This document shows positions 1 through 11,100 of a stretch of DNA of 64,000 bases, piece by piece. Source of the DNA: Megalobrama amblycephala (lineage: Eukaryota > Chordata > Actinopteri > Cypriniformes > Xenocyprididae); assembly GCF_018812025.1 (NCBI RefSeq), contig NC_063049.1, positions 41,157,503 through 41,221,502 on the forward strand. Direction: 5' to 3'. The notes below the pieces were generated by a model. The model made no database searches. It was not told the origin of the DNA and worked only from the letters and a program-made list of their open reading frames with translations. Both the position numbers and the translations under genes were made by a program. How positions within the stretch are numbered: the first letter of the stretch is position 1; each line of letters opens with the position of its first letter.

Positions 1-29
1 TAAAGTCATCTTTTCCACCACATTTCCTT

Positions 30-116
30 TTAAAAAGGATTAGAGGTTAAGTCAAGCCACCGTTATATAGCACTTTATACAATACAGATTGTTTCAAAGC
101 AGCTTTACAATGATAA
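30..116 (-). repeat. L2-like LINE 3' tail fragment
   Basis: Read on the minus strand, this contains the tail motif common at the 3' end of vertebrate L2/CR1-like LINEs and their dependent SINEs: GCTGCTTTGAAACAATCTG, then a run ending in GTGCTATATAA. The same motif recurs at 12550-12606 and 61015-61076. There is no coding remnant. The family is assigned from memory of the motif, not from a search. Confidence 0.5.
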
Positions 117-1244
117 CAGGTAAATCATTCAATGACGCAGAGTTCATTTCGGCTGTACTGCAGCTCTAACAAGCTGAACATTCCCTTATTATCCAATTCA
201 CACAAACCAAGCAGATCAATCCATCCAAGCAGCGTCACACTCACCAACTGTGTGTCAGTCTGGAGGAAGAGGAGGGTTAGAGATCCACAGATTGTGCCTG
301 TAGTTTCCTGCCTGTCCTGCAGGTCGTCAGACTCGCCAGCAGTCTGGCTTGTTTAGTTCTCCTGAGGCTGGTGGAGACCAGCTCCAGCAGCACCCATAAA
401 TGTAACGTGTATCCAGCGAGCCTTCGGGAACAGCTGCTTTTATTTCAGACCACCTTCTTCTCTCCCCTCCCCTCGGTCCAACCCTGCGCACTGCCAGCAG
501 GGCTTTTTTTGGAGGCCTTCATGCCTTTCGTTTCATGCTGGGAAGCAACAGTCAGTGTTTCTTGCTCGACCTATAGGTTAAATAATCATTTTGTGTTCTG
601 TCATTGAAATCAACACGCTGCATTATGGGATTATTACATCTGCATGTGATCTAATGCTGCTTTATCCATTGGTTTTATTGGCTCATCTAAAGCTGGCGTC
701 CACTGACTCAAAACAAAACAATTTTTGTGAAATCTCACCCTTTTCTGTCTGTCACATTCACCGATTAAATATGGAACAGAGGTGACAGACTAAACAACTG
801 CCGCTGACACTCACAAAGAGTAAAACATAGTTCAGAACTGAGCAAATTTCCAAGACCAAGATGTTCCAAGATTTCATAAGGTTTTTAAAAATTCCCATGA
901 CTTTTCCATGCTCGAAAGTAACTATTTTGAAATCCCTGATATTTGCAGGATCATGGAATCCATTTTGGCAGGAAATCAATGGGAAGTTCATTGAAATCTC
1001 AGGAGTGCCGCATAACCGTAAACAATTGTATTATAATGGATTCACTTCAATAATACATTCAATAATTGCAAACAGTTCTGCCTCCACTTTCTTGTTTCAT
1101 TAGTCACTTAAGTGCAGGAGGAAAAATGCTTATGCATAATAATTAGTGTCTGTGATACGTGGCTTTGTGCTCGCTGAGGAAAATTGGTTTGGATCGAGCA
1201 GGACAGCAGCTTGCCAGTTCTTCAGAGAAAAATCTCAATTGTCA
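117..1244. other. Unannotated AT-rich stretch
   Basis: Only short open frames without recognisable domains, no clear terminal repeats and no RNA gene. Positions 380-560 are somewhat richer in G and C, but I see no coding signature there. Confidence 0.5.
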
Positions 1245-1792
1245 CTGCCAAAGCAAGGAGAGTCTACCGCACCAATAACACTGAATGTGCTTGATGGTGT
1301 CGAGATTTGGTAGGGCAAGCATTTTCAAGGAGTAGACAATTTTATCCTAAGCGACTGGAAATCAAAAAGCCTGTGACTTAAGGATTAAAGATATCTTAAT
1401 ATCCTTTTAAATTCTGGTTATTTTGGTATCTTCATTTCTAAGGTCCTATGCTTAATCCCAGAGAAATGGGGATCTCAATGTAGTTCCATGTGCAAATTTT
1501 CAGTGGTCAAAAACCACTGAAACTTTGGTTGATTTGACATGGAATGACCCAATCAGACATGCTTGACGTTGTTGAGATTTGGTAGGGCCAAACTTTTCAC
1601 ATATGACAAGACAATTTTATCCTAAGCAACTGGAAATCAAACCCATGACATTGGCGTTGCTAGCGTCATACTCTACCATCTGAGCTACAGGAACTCAATG
1701 AACTGCCACGCCTTCATCTGAACCCTCAGATTAAAAGTCTGATGCTCTATTTCAAAAATGGGGAAAAAGCACTTTTTCCAAAGTTGCCATGC
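1245..1792. repeat. tRNA-like repeat, unit 1 and partial upstream unit
   Basis: A tandem repeat with a period of about 425 bp. The segment from about 1369 (CCTGTGACTTAAGGATTAAAG) to 1792 recurs from about 1793 onward. The piece at 1290-1368 is the end of an earlier unit, truncated on its left. Each unit carries a short direct motif, GTTGAGATTTGGTAGGGC, and a minus-strand tRNA-like block at 1629-1696. No protein is encoded. It resembles a tRNA-derived SINE or a tandemly duplicated segment containing one, but no poly-A or LINE tail is visible, so the class is uncertain. Confidence 0.55.
1629..1696 (-). repeat. tRNA-like sequence, copy 1 (pseudo-tRNA)
   Basis: The minus strand reads like the 5' two thirds of a tRNA, with an A-box-like TAGCTCAGATGG and a B-box-like GGTTTGATTTCC at tRNA-like spacing. 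The central part has drifted compared with copy 2, and the acceptor stem does not close. It is interpreted as the pol III promoter region of a tRNA-derived repeat, not a working tRNA gene. Confidence 0.5.
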
Positions 1793-1911
1793 CTGTGACT
1801 CAAGTATTAAAGATATCTTAATATCCTGTTAATATCCTTATTCTGGTTCTTTTGGTATCTTCATTTCTAAGGCCCTATATGGTTTAATCCCAGAGAAAAG
1901 GGAATCTCAAT

Positions 1912-3119
1912 AGGGCTTTTCACAATGCGCTTAACCCAGGGTTATCGTTGTTCTAAACACTGCTTTTAACCCTGGGTAAAGGAACTTTTCACACTTTTAG
2001 AAGTGGGGTTAGCACCGGGGTAATTAAACCCTGCTCTGGAGTTCAATTCAAACAAGATGGCGGCCTCTCAGCAGCAGTGGAGCGGAGAAAAGGAGCGTGA
2101 ATTTATATCTTTTTACGCTAGTAAGTTGTCATGTGTCAACCCAAAACAGGGAATTTACCTCATATAATGCTTAAAATACCAACAACTGTCCAATGCAATG
2201 TGTGTAAGCTGTAATTAAGCCATTGAATGTTTTCAGTTTTCAATACTAAAAAGACAGCGTCTGTTTAATGTCTGTAGTAACGTAGGCTATAGGGCGTATG
2301 GCACATGAATGTAGCTTATGACGCGATCGACGCAGGTTCGCTTCTGCTGAACTCGCTCTTCTCCCTTTTCCTATCACAAATCAGATCGGAAAGACATTTA
2401 TTTTTAATAAAAATGAAAAGTTGAAATAAAGTGCCTAACAAGAGTTTATAATAAAGTATTTATTGGGTTGGCAATAGATTTGCTCCTCTCTCATTAGTTG
2501 CTGCCAACTGTCCATTGCCCTAATTAGTTGCCCTGTCACTCATCAGGTTGCCCGTTGAAGGCAACATTGCCCAGCAACATTGCTCAAAAAGTTGTCACGT
2601 GTATCATCACCTTTAGAATGTTACGACTATGCTTAGCAATGGATAAGCAATATCGTGCCTCATATTAACATGCTTTAGACAGTCACTGAAACACTGTGCA
2701 TTGTATATAAACAGTAAATTCGGTGTTTGAGAGGAAAAACATCAAATGCTGACAGAAAACATGACAATATGAGTGAAGATGAGACCATTTCATTCTTACC
2801 TTTATAGTCTGAAATGTCTATTGAGTATAAACTTGATAGTACAGTCGGCAATACAGAATGTGCAATGCTAGAGCTATGTAAACAGGTCACGTGCTACGTT
2901 TATCCAGTCAATGACACTGACACCACAAATATGCAAATAAAGTTAACCCAAGGTTTAGGAATGTACGATGTGAAACATCAGTTTATGAATACCCAGGGTT
3001 AATTGTTAACCCCAGGGAAATTATGAGCAGTTTGAAACGTGAAGCAAGATAGCCCAGGATTCCATTTACCCACTGTTTAGTATGACCCGGGGTTAACTAT
3101 TTCAAGTGTGAAAAGCCCT
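1912..3119. mobile_element. PIF/Harbinger-like non-autonomous element, 3-bp TSD
   Basis: The element starts AGGGCTTTTCACA and ends with the exact complement TGTGAAAAGCCCT, giving 13-bp perfect terminal inverted repeats followed by degenerate TTAACCC matches. It is flanked by AAT at 1909-1911 and 3120-3122. The neighbouring uninterrupted repeat shows the empty site with a single AAT, so the 3-bp target duplication is real. A 3-bp duplication with GGGC-type ends is typical of PIF/Harbinger transposons. At 1208 bp it is too short to encode both Harbinger proteins; only a possible first exon remains (2057-2120). Confidence 0.7.
2057..2120 (+). pseudogene. Relic first exon, MADF/Myb-SANT-like protein
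   Basis: An ATG inside AAGATGGCGGCC opens a frame reading MAASQQQWSGEKEREFISFY, followed at once by a strong splice-donor match, GTAAGT, at 2121. The Trp-x2-Glu-Lys-Glu-Arg-Glu pattern resembles the start of MADF or Myb/SANT-like DNA-binding proteins, which PIF/Harbinger transposons often carry as their second gene. No downstream exon was found in the element, so this is read as a relic of a deleted autonomous parent. The ATGGCGGC context also fits a YY1-type promoter element, which would explain its retention equally well. The assignment is inference from about 20 residues. Confidence 0.35.
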
Positions 3120-3261
3120 AATGTAGTTCCATGTGCAAATTTTCAGTGGTAAAAACCACTGAAACTTTGGTTGGTTTGACATGGAATGACTGAATCAGAC
3201 ATGCTTGATGTTGTTGAGATTTGGTAGAGCCAAGCTTTTTGCATTTGGCAGACAATTTTAT

Positions 3262-3336
3262 CCTGGAGAGACTGGAAATCAAACCCATGACCTTGGCGTT
3301 GCTAGTACCGCGCTCTACCATCTGAGCTACAGAAAC
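3262..3336 (-). repeat. tRNA-like sequence, copy 2 (pseudo-tRNA)
   Basis: The minus strand has a D-arm-like GTAGCTCAGATGGTAGAGC (box A over 3318-3329), a loop containing CTAGCAA, and a T-arm-like GGGTTTGATTTCC (box B over 3274-3285). The loop would place an AGC (alanine) anticodon, but the anticodon and T stems pair poorly and the acceptor stem does not close. It is therefore a tRNA-derived internal promoter rather than a functional tRNA. Confidence 0.5.
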
Positions 3337-3425
3337 TCAATGAACTGCCATGCCTTCATCTGAACCCTCAGATTAAATGATGCTCTACCGACGAAGCTGA
3401 GAGATGCACTAAAACCTGGCTAAAA

Positions 3426-4494
3426 AAAGGTTGAGATGCTCTCCTACAAGTCAATAACATCAAACACAGACCTGCTAAATGCAGCCCAAAAAATCATGCA
3501 CACAGTGAGGTGTCCAGCATGAAACGGGGCTCTGCGGGTCAGAGTTCTGAAGGGGCTGAAGATGAGGGGTGAAAGTTCTGCAAACCAGGTCAGTGATGTA
3601 ATAGTGAGGCGCCAAGAACTCAAACGCCACAGCAGACACTGGAGACACACAGAGACGGGGAGGGACAGATGTGGGGGGCAGATATATGAGAGACCCTGTC
3701 TCTCCACTCCCAGCAGGGCGCCAGGTCACCTGAACCACCCTCCTTAGCCAGAAGAAACGAGAGTGATCCAGCACTGGGGAGCAACTAATTAAAATCAGCA
3801 ATGCAACTAACTTCAGTACAATTTTCAGAAGTGTGACAGTACAACTTTTCCAGTAACAAGCTATTTGTTCCTCAGAAGTTATATAAAAATTAGTTAAATT
3901 TAACTATAAAATAGCACTGTCCAATGTCTCTCTTTTTTTTCAGCTCGACTGGCAAATATATAAAGAAAGGCATTTGGCAAAAAGATAAAGAAAGCATTTG
4001 GGTCATTCGGTGTCAACTCAACCAGAGGTCAACAGCTAAAACATTTTGGTCAAAAACCTTTGAAACATTGTTTTTTCTGACATGGAATGTGCAAATGTTT
4101 CTTTATTTCTTTCTTTTTTAACTAAATCATTGATAATTGATTTTTTTTTTTTTTTTTTTCATTTTATTTGTGGGAGGCATTCATAGTCCTCCATACTCCT
4201 GTGCTTCTGTTCTTCTGTGAGCAAAAGGTTTATGTTCAATATAAAATAAATACTGAAGTCCTCCAAGGCCATTTTACTACAGGTACATGTAATAGATTTG
4301 AGTTGCAAGATGGCATCTCTATAACAATTCTAATTCGTCTCGGTATAAAAATATAGAGCATGCAAATTGATATGAGAGACATGAAAGTAGCATCGGCATG
4401 TTCCTACAGCCACTTCCAATAACTCAGAATCAAGTGTTCCAGAGAGCATTGTAATAAAATCTGATGAATATATTTAAATATATATATTGCCCCC
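3426..4494. other. Unannotated stretch
   Basis: No recognisable gene. Positions 3520-3750 are more GC-rich and open in several frames but without domain features. A pure T run lies at 4141-4159. The rest is AT-rich single-copy-looking DNA. Confidence 0.5.
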
Positions 4495-5330
4495 TTAAAG
4501 GGATAGTTCACCCAAAAATTAAAATTATCCCATGATTTACTCACCCTCAAGCCATCCTAGGTATCTTCTCTCAGATGAACACAATCAGAGTTATATATAT
4601 ATAAAAAAAAAATATCCTGGCTCTTCCAAGCTTTATAATGGTAGTGAATGGCGCTCACGATTTTGAAGCCCAAAAAAGTGCATCCATTCATCATAAAAGT
4701 AATCCACATGGCTCCAGGGGGGTTTTGTGAGAAAAATATCCATATTTACAACTTTATAAACTATAATAACCAGCTTCCGGCAAACATCCGTACGCAAGTC
4801 GACTTACAGCAGAAACGCAACCTCTGACGCGACGATGCATGACGTATTGATGAACGCAGAAGCGCAGAGGATAGAGCAAAACAAAACACCGGTCACGAAT
4901 TAGAAGTCTAAAACGAGAAATGTAGATATGTAGGAGGATTTAGATATAAGAGAAGAGGAGATTGAGTTTGTTGCCAAGCCCTATTTGTTTGAACCACGAG
5001 AGGTCTCTAAGCTTACGATACTCCTACATCCTACCTCATACATTGCATCAGAGGTTACGCATCCGCCATAAGTCAACTTGCATACAGATGTTTGCCCGAA
5101 GCTAGTTATTATACTTTTTAAGGTTTTAAATCTGGATATTTTTCCAACAAAAACCCATTGTTTCACTTCGGAAGGTCTTTATTAACCCCCTGGAGTCGTA
5201 TAGATTACTTTTATGATGGATGGATGCACTTTTTTGGGCTTCAAATTCACGCCCCCATTCACTACCTTTATAAAGCTTGGAAGAGCCAGGATATTTTTAA
5301 ATATAACTCCGATTGTGTTTGTCTGAAAGA

Positions 5331-5400
<70 letters not shown>

Positions 5401-5453
5401 AGAATGGCTTGAGGTTGAGTAAATAATAGGATAATTTTCATTTTTCACTTTAG
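4495..5453. mobile_element. Palindromic TTAA-flanked DNA transposon, copy 1
   Basis: The left end is TTAA followed by AGGGATAGTTCACCC. The right half, from about 5165, repeats the left half in inverted orientation: the segment on Tyr-like TTTACTCACCCTCAAGCCAT near 4535 returns as its complement near 5410, and the block around GAAGCCCAAAAAAGTGCATCC near 4665 returns near 5230. The middle also pairs (about 4780-4810 with about 5060-5105). The outermost right end has decayed. It is non-coding. TTAA at the end suggests a piggyBac-type origin. A relative lies at 34810-35511. Confidence 0.6.
5333..5397. repeat. (TA)n microsatellite
   Basis: About 32 uninterrupted TA dinucleotides inside the right arm of the palindromic element. 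Long Tyr-Ile open frames across it on both strands are artefacts of the dinucleotide. Confidence 0.95.
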
Positions 5454-5490
5454 ACATTTATTTTTTGTATACTGTAGCAATTTTAGAACT

Positions 5491-5493
<3 letters not shown>

Positions 5494-5529
<36 letters not shown>
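5494..5529. repeat. (TA)n microsatellite
   Basis: A second TA run of about 18 units, 100 bp downstream of the first and just outside the palindromic element. Confidence 0.95.
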
Positions 5530-5531
<2 letters not shown>

Positions 5532-6151
5532 TTTTTTTGACTCCTTGATACATTTAAATTATCATTAGCTTGTAATTTGGGCAACTACAGTTTCTTCCCC
5601 AACACTGAAGTGCTCATAAATCTACACAAATCTGTCAGCGGTGTCATTGGGTTGTCCGGTACAACATCAGGTGAAATGACATCTCAGACTCCTGTCACCT
5701 GTCTGCAGGAATGTGTCTGCGATATCCCCTCTCCACATCTACAGCCATACCAGGAGCTTTACGGAGAAAGACGATCCCAGAGCCTCAGAATACCAGCATA
5801 CGCCACTCCGTCATGCCCCGCGCAGTCACAGCAGGATGGAGAGACATGAAGGTTGACAGCAGACAGACCACGAGAGACAGTAGAAAACCACAACACAGCA
5901 CACTAGTTACAGCAGTGCAGAATTCAATAGCTTTAAATAAGGTCCCAACGGAACGCCAACGATCGAGTGTCACAACAACAATAACGTCATTCAGGGAGAT
6001 TGTCAGAAAGATTCAACCATGTCAAATATGGCGGGTATATATAGGCTTGACCATATGGAAACAAATGCTATTTCTGGGTGATAATGAATTGCCAACTTGG
6101 CTGGTTGTCAACACTAAACATATTCATGTAAACAAGTGCAGTTATTGTACT
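5530..6151. other. Unannotated stretch with an open, GC-richer segment
   Basis: Positions 5577-5849 stay open for 90 codons and are less AT-rich than their surroundings, which is unusual here. I see no domain, no clear splice sites that would make it an exon, and no repeat partner in the window. It could be a conserved non-coding element, an untranslated exon or chance. Confidence 0.3.
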
Positions 6152-6173
6152 TCTATCTATCTATCTATCTATA
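6152..6173. repeat. (TCTA)n microsatellite
   Basis: About five TCTA tetranucleotides directly abutting the next dispersed repeat. Confidence 0.9.
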
Positions 6174-6594
6174 CACTACCGTTCAAAAGATTTATGCATC
6201 TTTTATGCTCACAAAGGCAGTATTTATTCGATCAAAAAGTACAGTAAAGACAGTAATGTTTTGAAATATTATTGCAATTTAAAATAACAATTTTCTATTT
6301 GAATATATTATAAAATGTAATTTATTCCTGTGATCAAATCTGAATTGATCATTACTCCAGTCTTTAGTGTCACATGATCCTTCAGAAATAATTCTGATAT
6401 GCTGATTTGCTGCTTAAGAAACATTAATCATTATTTATTGAAAACAGTTGTGCTGAATTTTTCTGTGGAAACTGATATAAATGTCTTTACTGTCACATTT
6501 GGTCCATTTAATGTCTAATTGCTGAATAAAAGCATTAATTTCTTCTTTTTTAATTAAAAATCTTACTGACCCCAACCGTTTGAACAGTAGAGTA
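6173..6594 (+). mobile_element. Dispersed TIR repeat (ACTACCGTTCAAA family), full copy
   Basis: The left end ACACTACCGTTCAAA and the right end TTTGAACAGTAGAGT form imperfect terminal inverted repeats around about 420 bp of AT-rich non-coding DNA. It contains the internal marker TGTCACATGATCCTTCAGAAA. The same family occurs at 26035-26414, about 32786-33015, 39340-40000 and 47093-53993. This is a common non-autonomous DNA transposon in cyprinids; its superfamily cannot be fixed from sequence alone. Confidence 0.65.
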
Positions 6595-8318
6595 TATCCA
6601 TCAATCCATACATCCCTCTAATAATCCATCTGTGAATGTGATTGGTCAAGCGTCATTGGCTCTTTTGACACACAGCATGTTACAACAGTTTTAAGTCTTT
6701 TGAAATCTGCTGTGGTCTTCTCCAGGAGAATATTTTACTGTCTTTTCAATTATTTTAATCGGTTTAACATTTCCATTCTCCCTTCCTCTGCATTGCAACA
6801 CTGCTCTCTCTCACTCACTCTTTCCTTCTCAGTTTCCATCTACACTGACAGCTGATAAGCAGTGACTTTCGAAACAATCTTTTCAATCTGATACATCTCA
6901 CTGCACACATGACAAAACAGAAGAGAAACAGAAAGTTGAAATGGTGAGAAAGAGGCTCAGTAATTACAGCTATGGAAAAGTGAACATCAATGTAATGACA
7001 TCTGTATTAATGTAATGACATAGAAAACGTAAAAAAAAAAAAATAATAATAATATTTACTAATCCTCTGATGACTAAACTGGAATTGCCGGAAACTTAGC
7101 ACAAGTAACTTCAAGGCGAAGTTGGGTAAACTTCTATAGTGGTGAACAGAAACTAAAATAAATATCATTTTGGAATTCCCATTAGCTCTAACAGCAAAAG
7201 AAAAAATCCATGATAGCCTTCCTATGACTTTACAAGATAAAAAAATATCAAGAGTGGAGATGCACCGATACTAAGTTTCATACAGAATGATAACGGCCGA
7301 TGCCGATAGTTTGATTTTTCTTAAGGAAAATAAATCTCTCCCAAATAATGCTGCAAACTATACAGGGAACCCTCTCATTTGGTACACTATAATATCAGAG
7401 GTTACAATTAACAACAGAGGTATTATTTTCAGCTGCTATTTATTTTCAGATATAATAATAATTACACTCAAATAAAAACTGAAATGTGCACTCATGTGCA
7501 CATTAGTTTCTTTTCATAAGCACTTGTCTTCATGGTAAATATACACAAACATATAATTAACAGTAAATAAGCTCCTCTCTAGTGTTTCTTTCCTGAGGTA
7601 AATGTGACGTCATGTGACATTGTTCACAAACTGTTTTGACGTCTTTCTGTGGTTGAAATGCAAATAAAGTGATTACGTACATTAGACATTCCAGTAAGTT
7701 GTACTGTATCTTTCAACATACCTTTTGATGTTCATCCATGTTTTTTGAGAGATAACTTGTATTAATGTGGAAGAAAAGACTCGCGCTCCGCACTGCCTCT
7801 TGAACTGCCACTACAGCGTTGTCACGTCACATTTAAGAGCATCAAAACTCCATTTAATGTTTGAATTTCATGAAAAAATTTACAGAATTTGAAATATGAG
7901 ACTTTTTTCCTTATCATAAGCAACAAAGCTTTTTACGATTATTGGATTGGATGCGCGCTACAAATAATGTTTGATGTGGCAAAAAAACAAAAGAAAATGC
8001 AGACCTGGCAACCCTGACATTAACTACGGGTGATTCATAGGGTCAAACAGAGCCTGCTTTAACATCATATTTTTTAAACTGTTACTTATAACTAATAATG
8101 CATTATTGTCGCGTTAACTAAATTCACAGTAGCATTAACTATTTTTTTTGTAAAATAATACTAGGGTAATAAATAGTAACACAAAGTACAGTGTTATAAA
8201 TGTACATAATGTTTTTTTTTTTTTTTTTTTTTTTTTAAATATAAAAAAACTTTGCTAGATGTACAGTTAATAACTGTGGAAATCTCAGTCTGTAAAAAGG
8301 CTGAATTTACTTTACTCA
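6595..8318. other. Unannotated AT-rich stretch
   Basis: No gene recognised. GAGATGCACCGATAC at 7257 looks like the terminus of a known type of fish TIR repeat (a similar AGAGATGCACCAATG lies at 37069), but its other end was not found. A 25-base T run lies at 8212-8236. Confidence 0.45.
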
Positions 8319-8936
8319 CACTGTAAAACCGAACAGTGAAATTAATTAAATTAAATGAGTTTGTTTCACTCAAATAATAATGAAAGTTCATTGTACTTAA
8401 TAGAAAAAAGTTGCATGAACTCAAAGTTTCATTGTAGTAAGCTGAACTTAATATGATTGAGTTGAGCTGCAGCAGATTTCTAATTCCCAGCATGCTTTGC
8501 GTCAGACCATATAAATAACTGTTGAAATTAAGTGTTATTTTGTGTGTTTTTGCACAAGATTAACATATGGAGATATAAGTTAATGTTTAATGTTGTGTTA
8601 TGTTGGGGTTCAGGGGGGTTCTGTATAGCATGTGTTATTTGCTATGTAACATTTAACCAAGATCTGAATGTGATGTTTATGTAAATTAACTGTATGTAAT
8701 TAACATTATGATGAGTTGGGAAAGGGATGCTGGTGACGGGATTGTTAGTGAGAGACACCTGTGAACCACACTGGCCTCGATCCGCTTCCATGGCTCTCAG
8801 CCCAGCCCCACTTGTCACAAAAATGTTAAGTTCTACCAACTTTAAAAAAAAATGAGTTAGTTTACTTAAATGTTTTGAGGTAATAAGTTTCCTCAAATGT
8901 TTTGAGTATTCTGAACTTATTGGGATTTACAGTGCA
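8319..8936. mobile_element. Candidate TIR element (CACTGTAAA ends)
   Basis: CACTGTAAA near 8320 and TTTACAGTG at 8927-8936 are exact complements, bracketing about 610 bp of non-coding DNA with repeated inverted-looking AAATGAGTT/AACTCAAA motifs. The termini are only 9 bp and no target duplication was identified, so this is tentative. Confidence 0.4.
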
Positions 8937-9403
8937 TGTATTGTTTGAGCTCATAGTGGAAGCGTGTTCATAGATATTATAGTTGATGTGTTGTAGAAAC
9001 GTTAGGAACAATTCTGTTCACTTACACTAATGTGAGTCACTGTAATTGCTTTCAAATGAGGTGTGTCTCTTTTCTGCGACAGAAGCACTTAATTTGATTC
9101 TGATTTACAGTCTCTGCAGGTTTCAATCACGTTACTGTGCAATTTAACTATTTCTTCAAAGAAAAATGACTGATAGACATGCTTTGCAATATCACAAATC
9201 ACTGTAGCTAACATTAAAATAATATGAAATCGATTTTACCTCTTTATAAGCGTACTGAAAATCTAAAAATACTGAACATCATGCTGTTAAAATAAATAAA
9301 CTGACAAAGATAGAGAGATGTGCAAGCAAAAGGCCATCATATAATACTTTTACTGTTCTTTAAAACCTTGCCGTTGTCACAAAAGATAACGGTATACACA
9401 CAC
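8937..9403. other. Unannotated AT-rich stretch
   Basis: Nothing recognised on either strand. Confidence 0.5.
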
Positions 9404-9514
9404 TCTAAAAAATGCACGGTTAAATATGGACAAACCCAGGGATTGGGTTGTTTTCAAACAGCCATTTTTTTCAACCAATTTTGGATTTATTGTTTTAGCC
9501 AGCAATATAGCAAT

Positions 9515-10176
9515 ATCGAAAAAGGCATGTTTTTGTTCACCCCCAAATAGGGGCAAATTTGTGGCGTATTTTATGCTGAAACTTGACCAGACCAGAGACT
9601 TATATTACATCTTGTGAAAGAGGGCATAATACACTCTAAAAAATGCTGGGTTAAAAACAACCCAAGTTGGGTTGGAAAATGGACAAACCCAGCAATTGGG
9701 TTGTTTTAACCCAGCGGTTGGGTTAAATGTTTGCCCAACATGCTGGGTAGTTTTATTTAACTCAACTGTTGTATAAAAATGACTGTATTGCTTGCTTAAA
9801 ATGAACCCAAAATATGCTGGAAATTAACATTTATTAATATGTTTAATAAATGAGCATTTATTAATAAGATAATGAATAATAAACAATAAACATTTATTAA
9901 ATTGCTTATTAATAAATGTACACCTTTTGATTATTATTGTTGCCTCTAGTAATTATGTGTCTGATTTTTAATTTCTCACCTATTTTGGATTCATTTTAAG
10001 CCAGCCATATAGTCATTTTTAATCAGTAGTTGGGTTAAATAAAACTACCCAGCAGGTTGGGCAAACATTTAACCCAACCACTTGGTTAAAACAACCCAAT
10101 TGCTGGGTTTGTCCATTTTCAACCCAACTTGGGTTGTTTTTAACCAAACATTTTTTAGGGTGTAGGTGCCCTATAA
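9515..10176 (-). mobile_element. Fragment of TTAA-type element (GGTGCCC end), interrupted
   Basis: Positions 9515-9630 match the reverse complement of the left end of the element at 33016: shared blocks include CAAATAGGGGCAAATTTG, GAGACTTATATTACATC and CTTGTGAAAGAGGGC. The end itself, GGTGCCCTATA, appears only after the inner MITE, at 10167. The fragment was therefore present before the inner MITE arrived. Confidence 0.55.
9631..10161. mobile_element. AACCCA-rich MITE, inner copy
   Basis: Begins ACACTCTAAAAAATGCTGGG and ends with its complement CATTTTTTAGGGTGT. Arms of about 130 bp pair almost throughout (AACCCAAGTTGGGTT, GGACAAACCCAGCAATTGGG) around an AT-rich centre containing short tandem ATTTATTAA motifs. 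It is non-coding. Relatives lie at 12406-12926 and 55778-56226. Confidence 0.7.
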
Positions 10177-10246
10177 CCCAGTCTGCTGGGTTTGTCCATA
10201 TTTAACCCAGCTTGGGTTGTTTTTAACCCAGCATTTTTTAGAGTGG

Positions 10247-11100
10247 CATGTGCACTACATTCAGAGTGTGTCCTCTACAAGGAGTCAAAGTACTGTAGTT
10301 GAAGCCATCGCAGCGAATGAACCCGGGACAGTGAGGGCTGAACCTTAGCAATCACTTCTGTTGTGTCTAGCGCGTAATTCACCCTCACAGCATTTTGATA
10401 CAGATATGCAAACGTACTGGGTGCGAGGCAGAGTGATTGATGGACCCGGCAAGGTGTCACCAACATAATATCTTGTCTTATTTTTAGCACCGTGTGATCT
10501 GTAACTGTCATTCTAAATACTTGCTGAAAGAATGAAGTGGCACCTCGGACCAAGTAGAAGGACATGACAAGCACGAGTCTGCAGGGGCATCATGCATCTA
10601 TTTTTTGAGGAGACACTAGTCGCAGTCATGGCCAACTTTGTGCCCTAGGTGAGATAAGACATAAAAAACCCAACAACAAAAACAAAACAAAACAAAAAAT
10701 GACATGGTAGTTCACTGTGTGCATGTGATAGTCTAGTACAGTGGAACACAGAAAATTTAAATGTACTGTATCTTATTTGAGGCATTATTTAAAAAAAAAA
10801 AAAATGCTCTAGGTTCGTGCAGTCTTAAGTCTCCTTTCCAAATGGTAACCAGACATAACTAAATAAGAAATAAAATAATATTTCTTATCATTTCATATAT
10901 ATCAATAATGAGTCAGCATTCTGACGTAGAACCTGGAAGCAATGAAAGTATTCTCGTCGCTTCATAACATTAAGTTTGAACCACTGTAGTCACATGGACT
11001 ATTTCAACGATGTCTTTAATACCATTCTGGGCTTTGAATGTGGTAATTACATTGCTTTTTCTTGGGGATCAGAAACCTCTCTGATTTCATCAAAAATATC
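10247..11100. other. Unannotated stretch
   Basis: No gene or repeat recognised. Short A-rich runs lie at 10670-10700 and 10790-10805. Confidence 0.5.

Larger units (their letters stand above)
1793..3425. repeat. tRNA-like repeat, unit 2, split by a DNA transposon
   Basis: The second unit of the tandem repeat runs from 1793 to 1911 and resumes at 3120. It is interrupted by the 1.2-kb element at 1912-3119. Unit 1 supplies the empty site: it reads CTCAATGTAGTTCC where unit 2 is split after CTCAAT. This supports both the repeat structure and the boundaries of the insertion. Confidence 0.7.
9404..10246. mobile_element. AACCCA-rich MITE, outer copy of a self-nested pair
   Basis: The left end (ACTCTAAAAAATGCACGG, then AAATATGGACAAACCCA) and right end (TGGGTTTGTCCATATTT through CATTTTTTAGAGT) are inverted copies sharing the private variant ATATGG. 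This shows they belong to one element. Its middle holds a fragment of a TTAA-type element (about 9515-9630 and 10163-10176) and a second, younger copy of the same MITE at 9631-10161. It is palindromic and non-coding, with many GGGTT/AACCC motifs. Confidence 0.6.

Noticed and set aside
1629..3336. Two functional tRNA genes
   Set aside because: A and B boxes are present but the stems, above all the acceptor stem, do not pair; they lie inside repeat units.
5158..5457. Open frames with Tyr-Ile repeats on both strands
   Set aside because: Translation of a TA microsatellite.
5577..5849. 90-codon frame as a host exon
   Set aside because: GC-richer than its surroundings but without supported splice sites or a recognisable protein; kept only as an unexplained segment.
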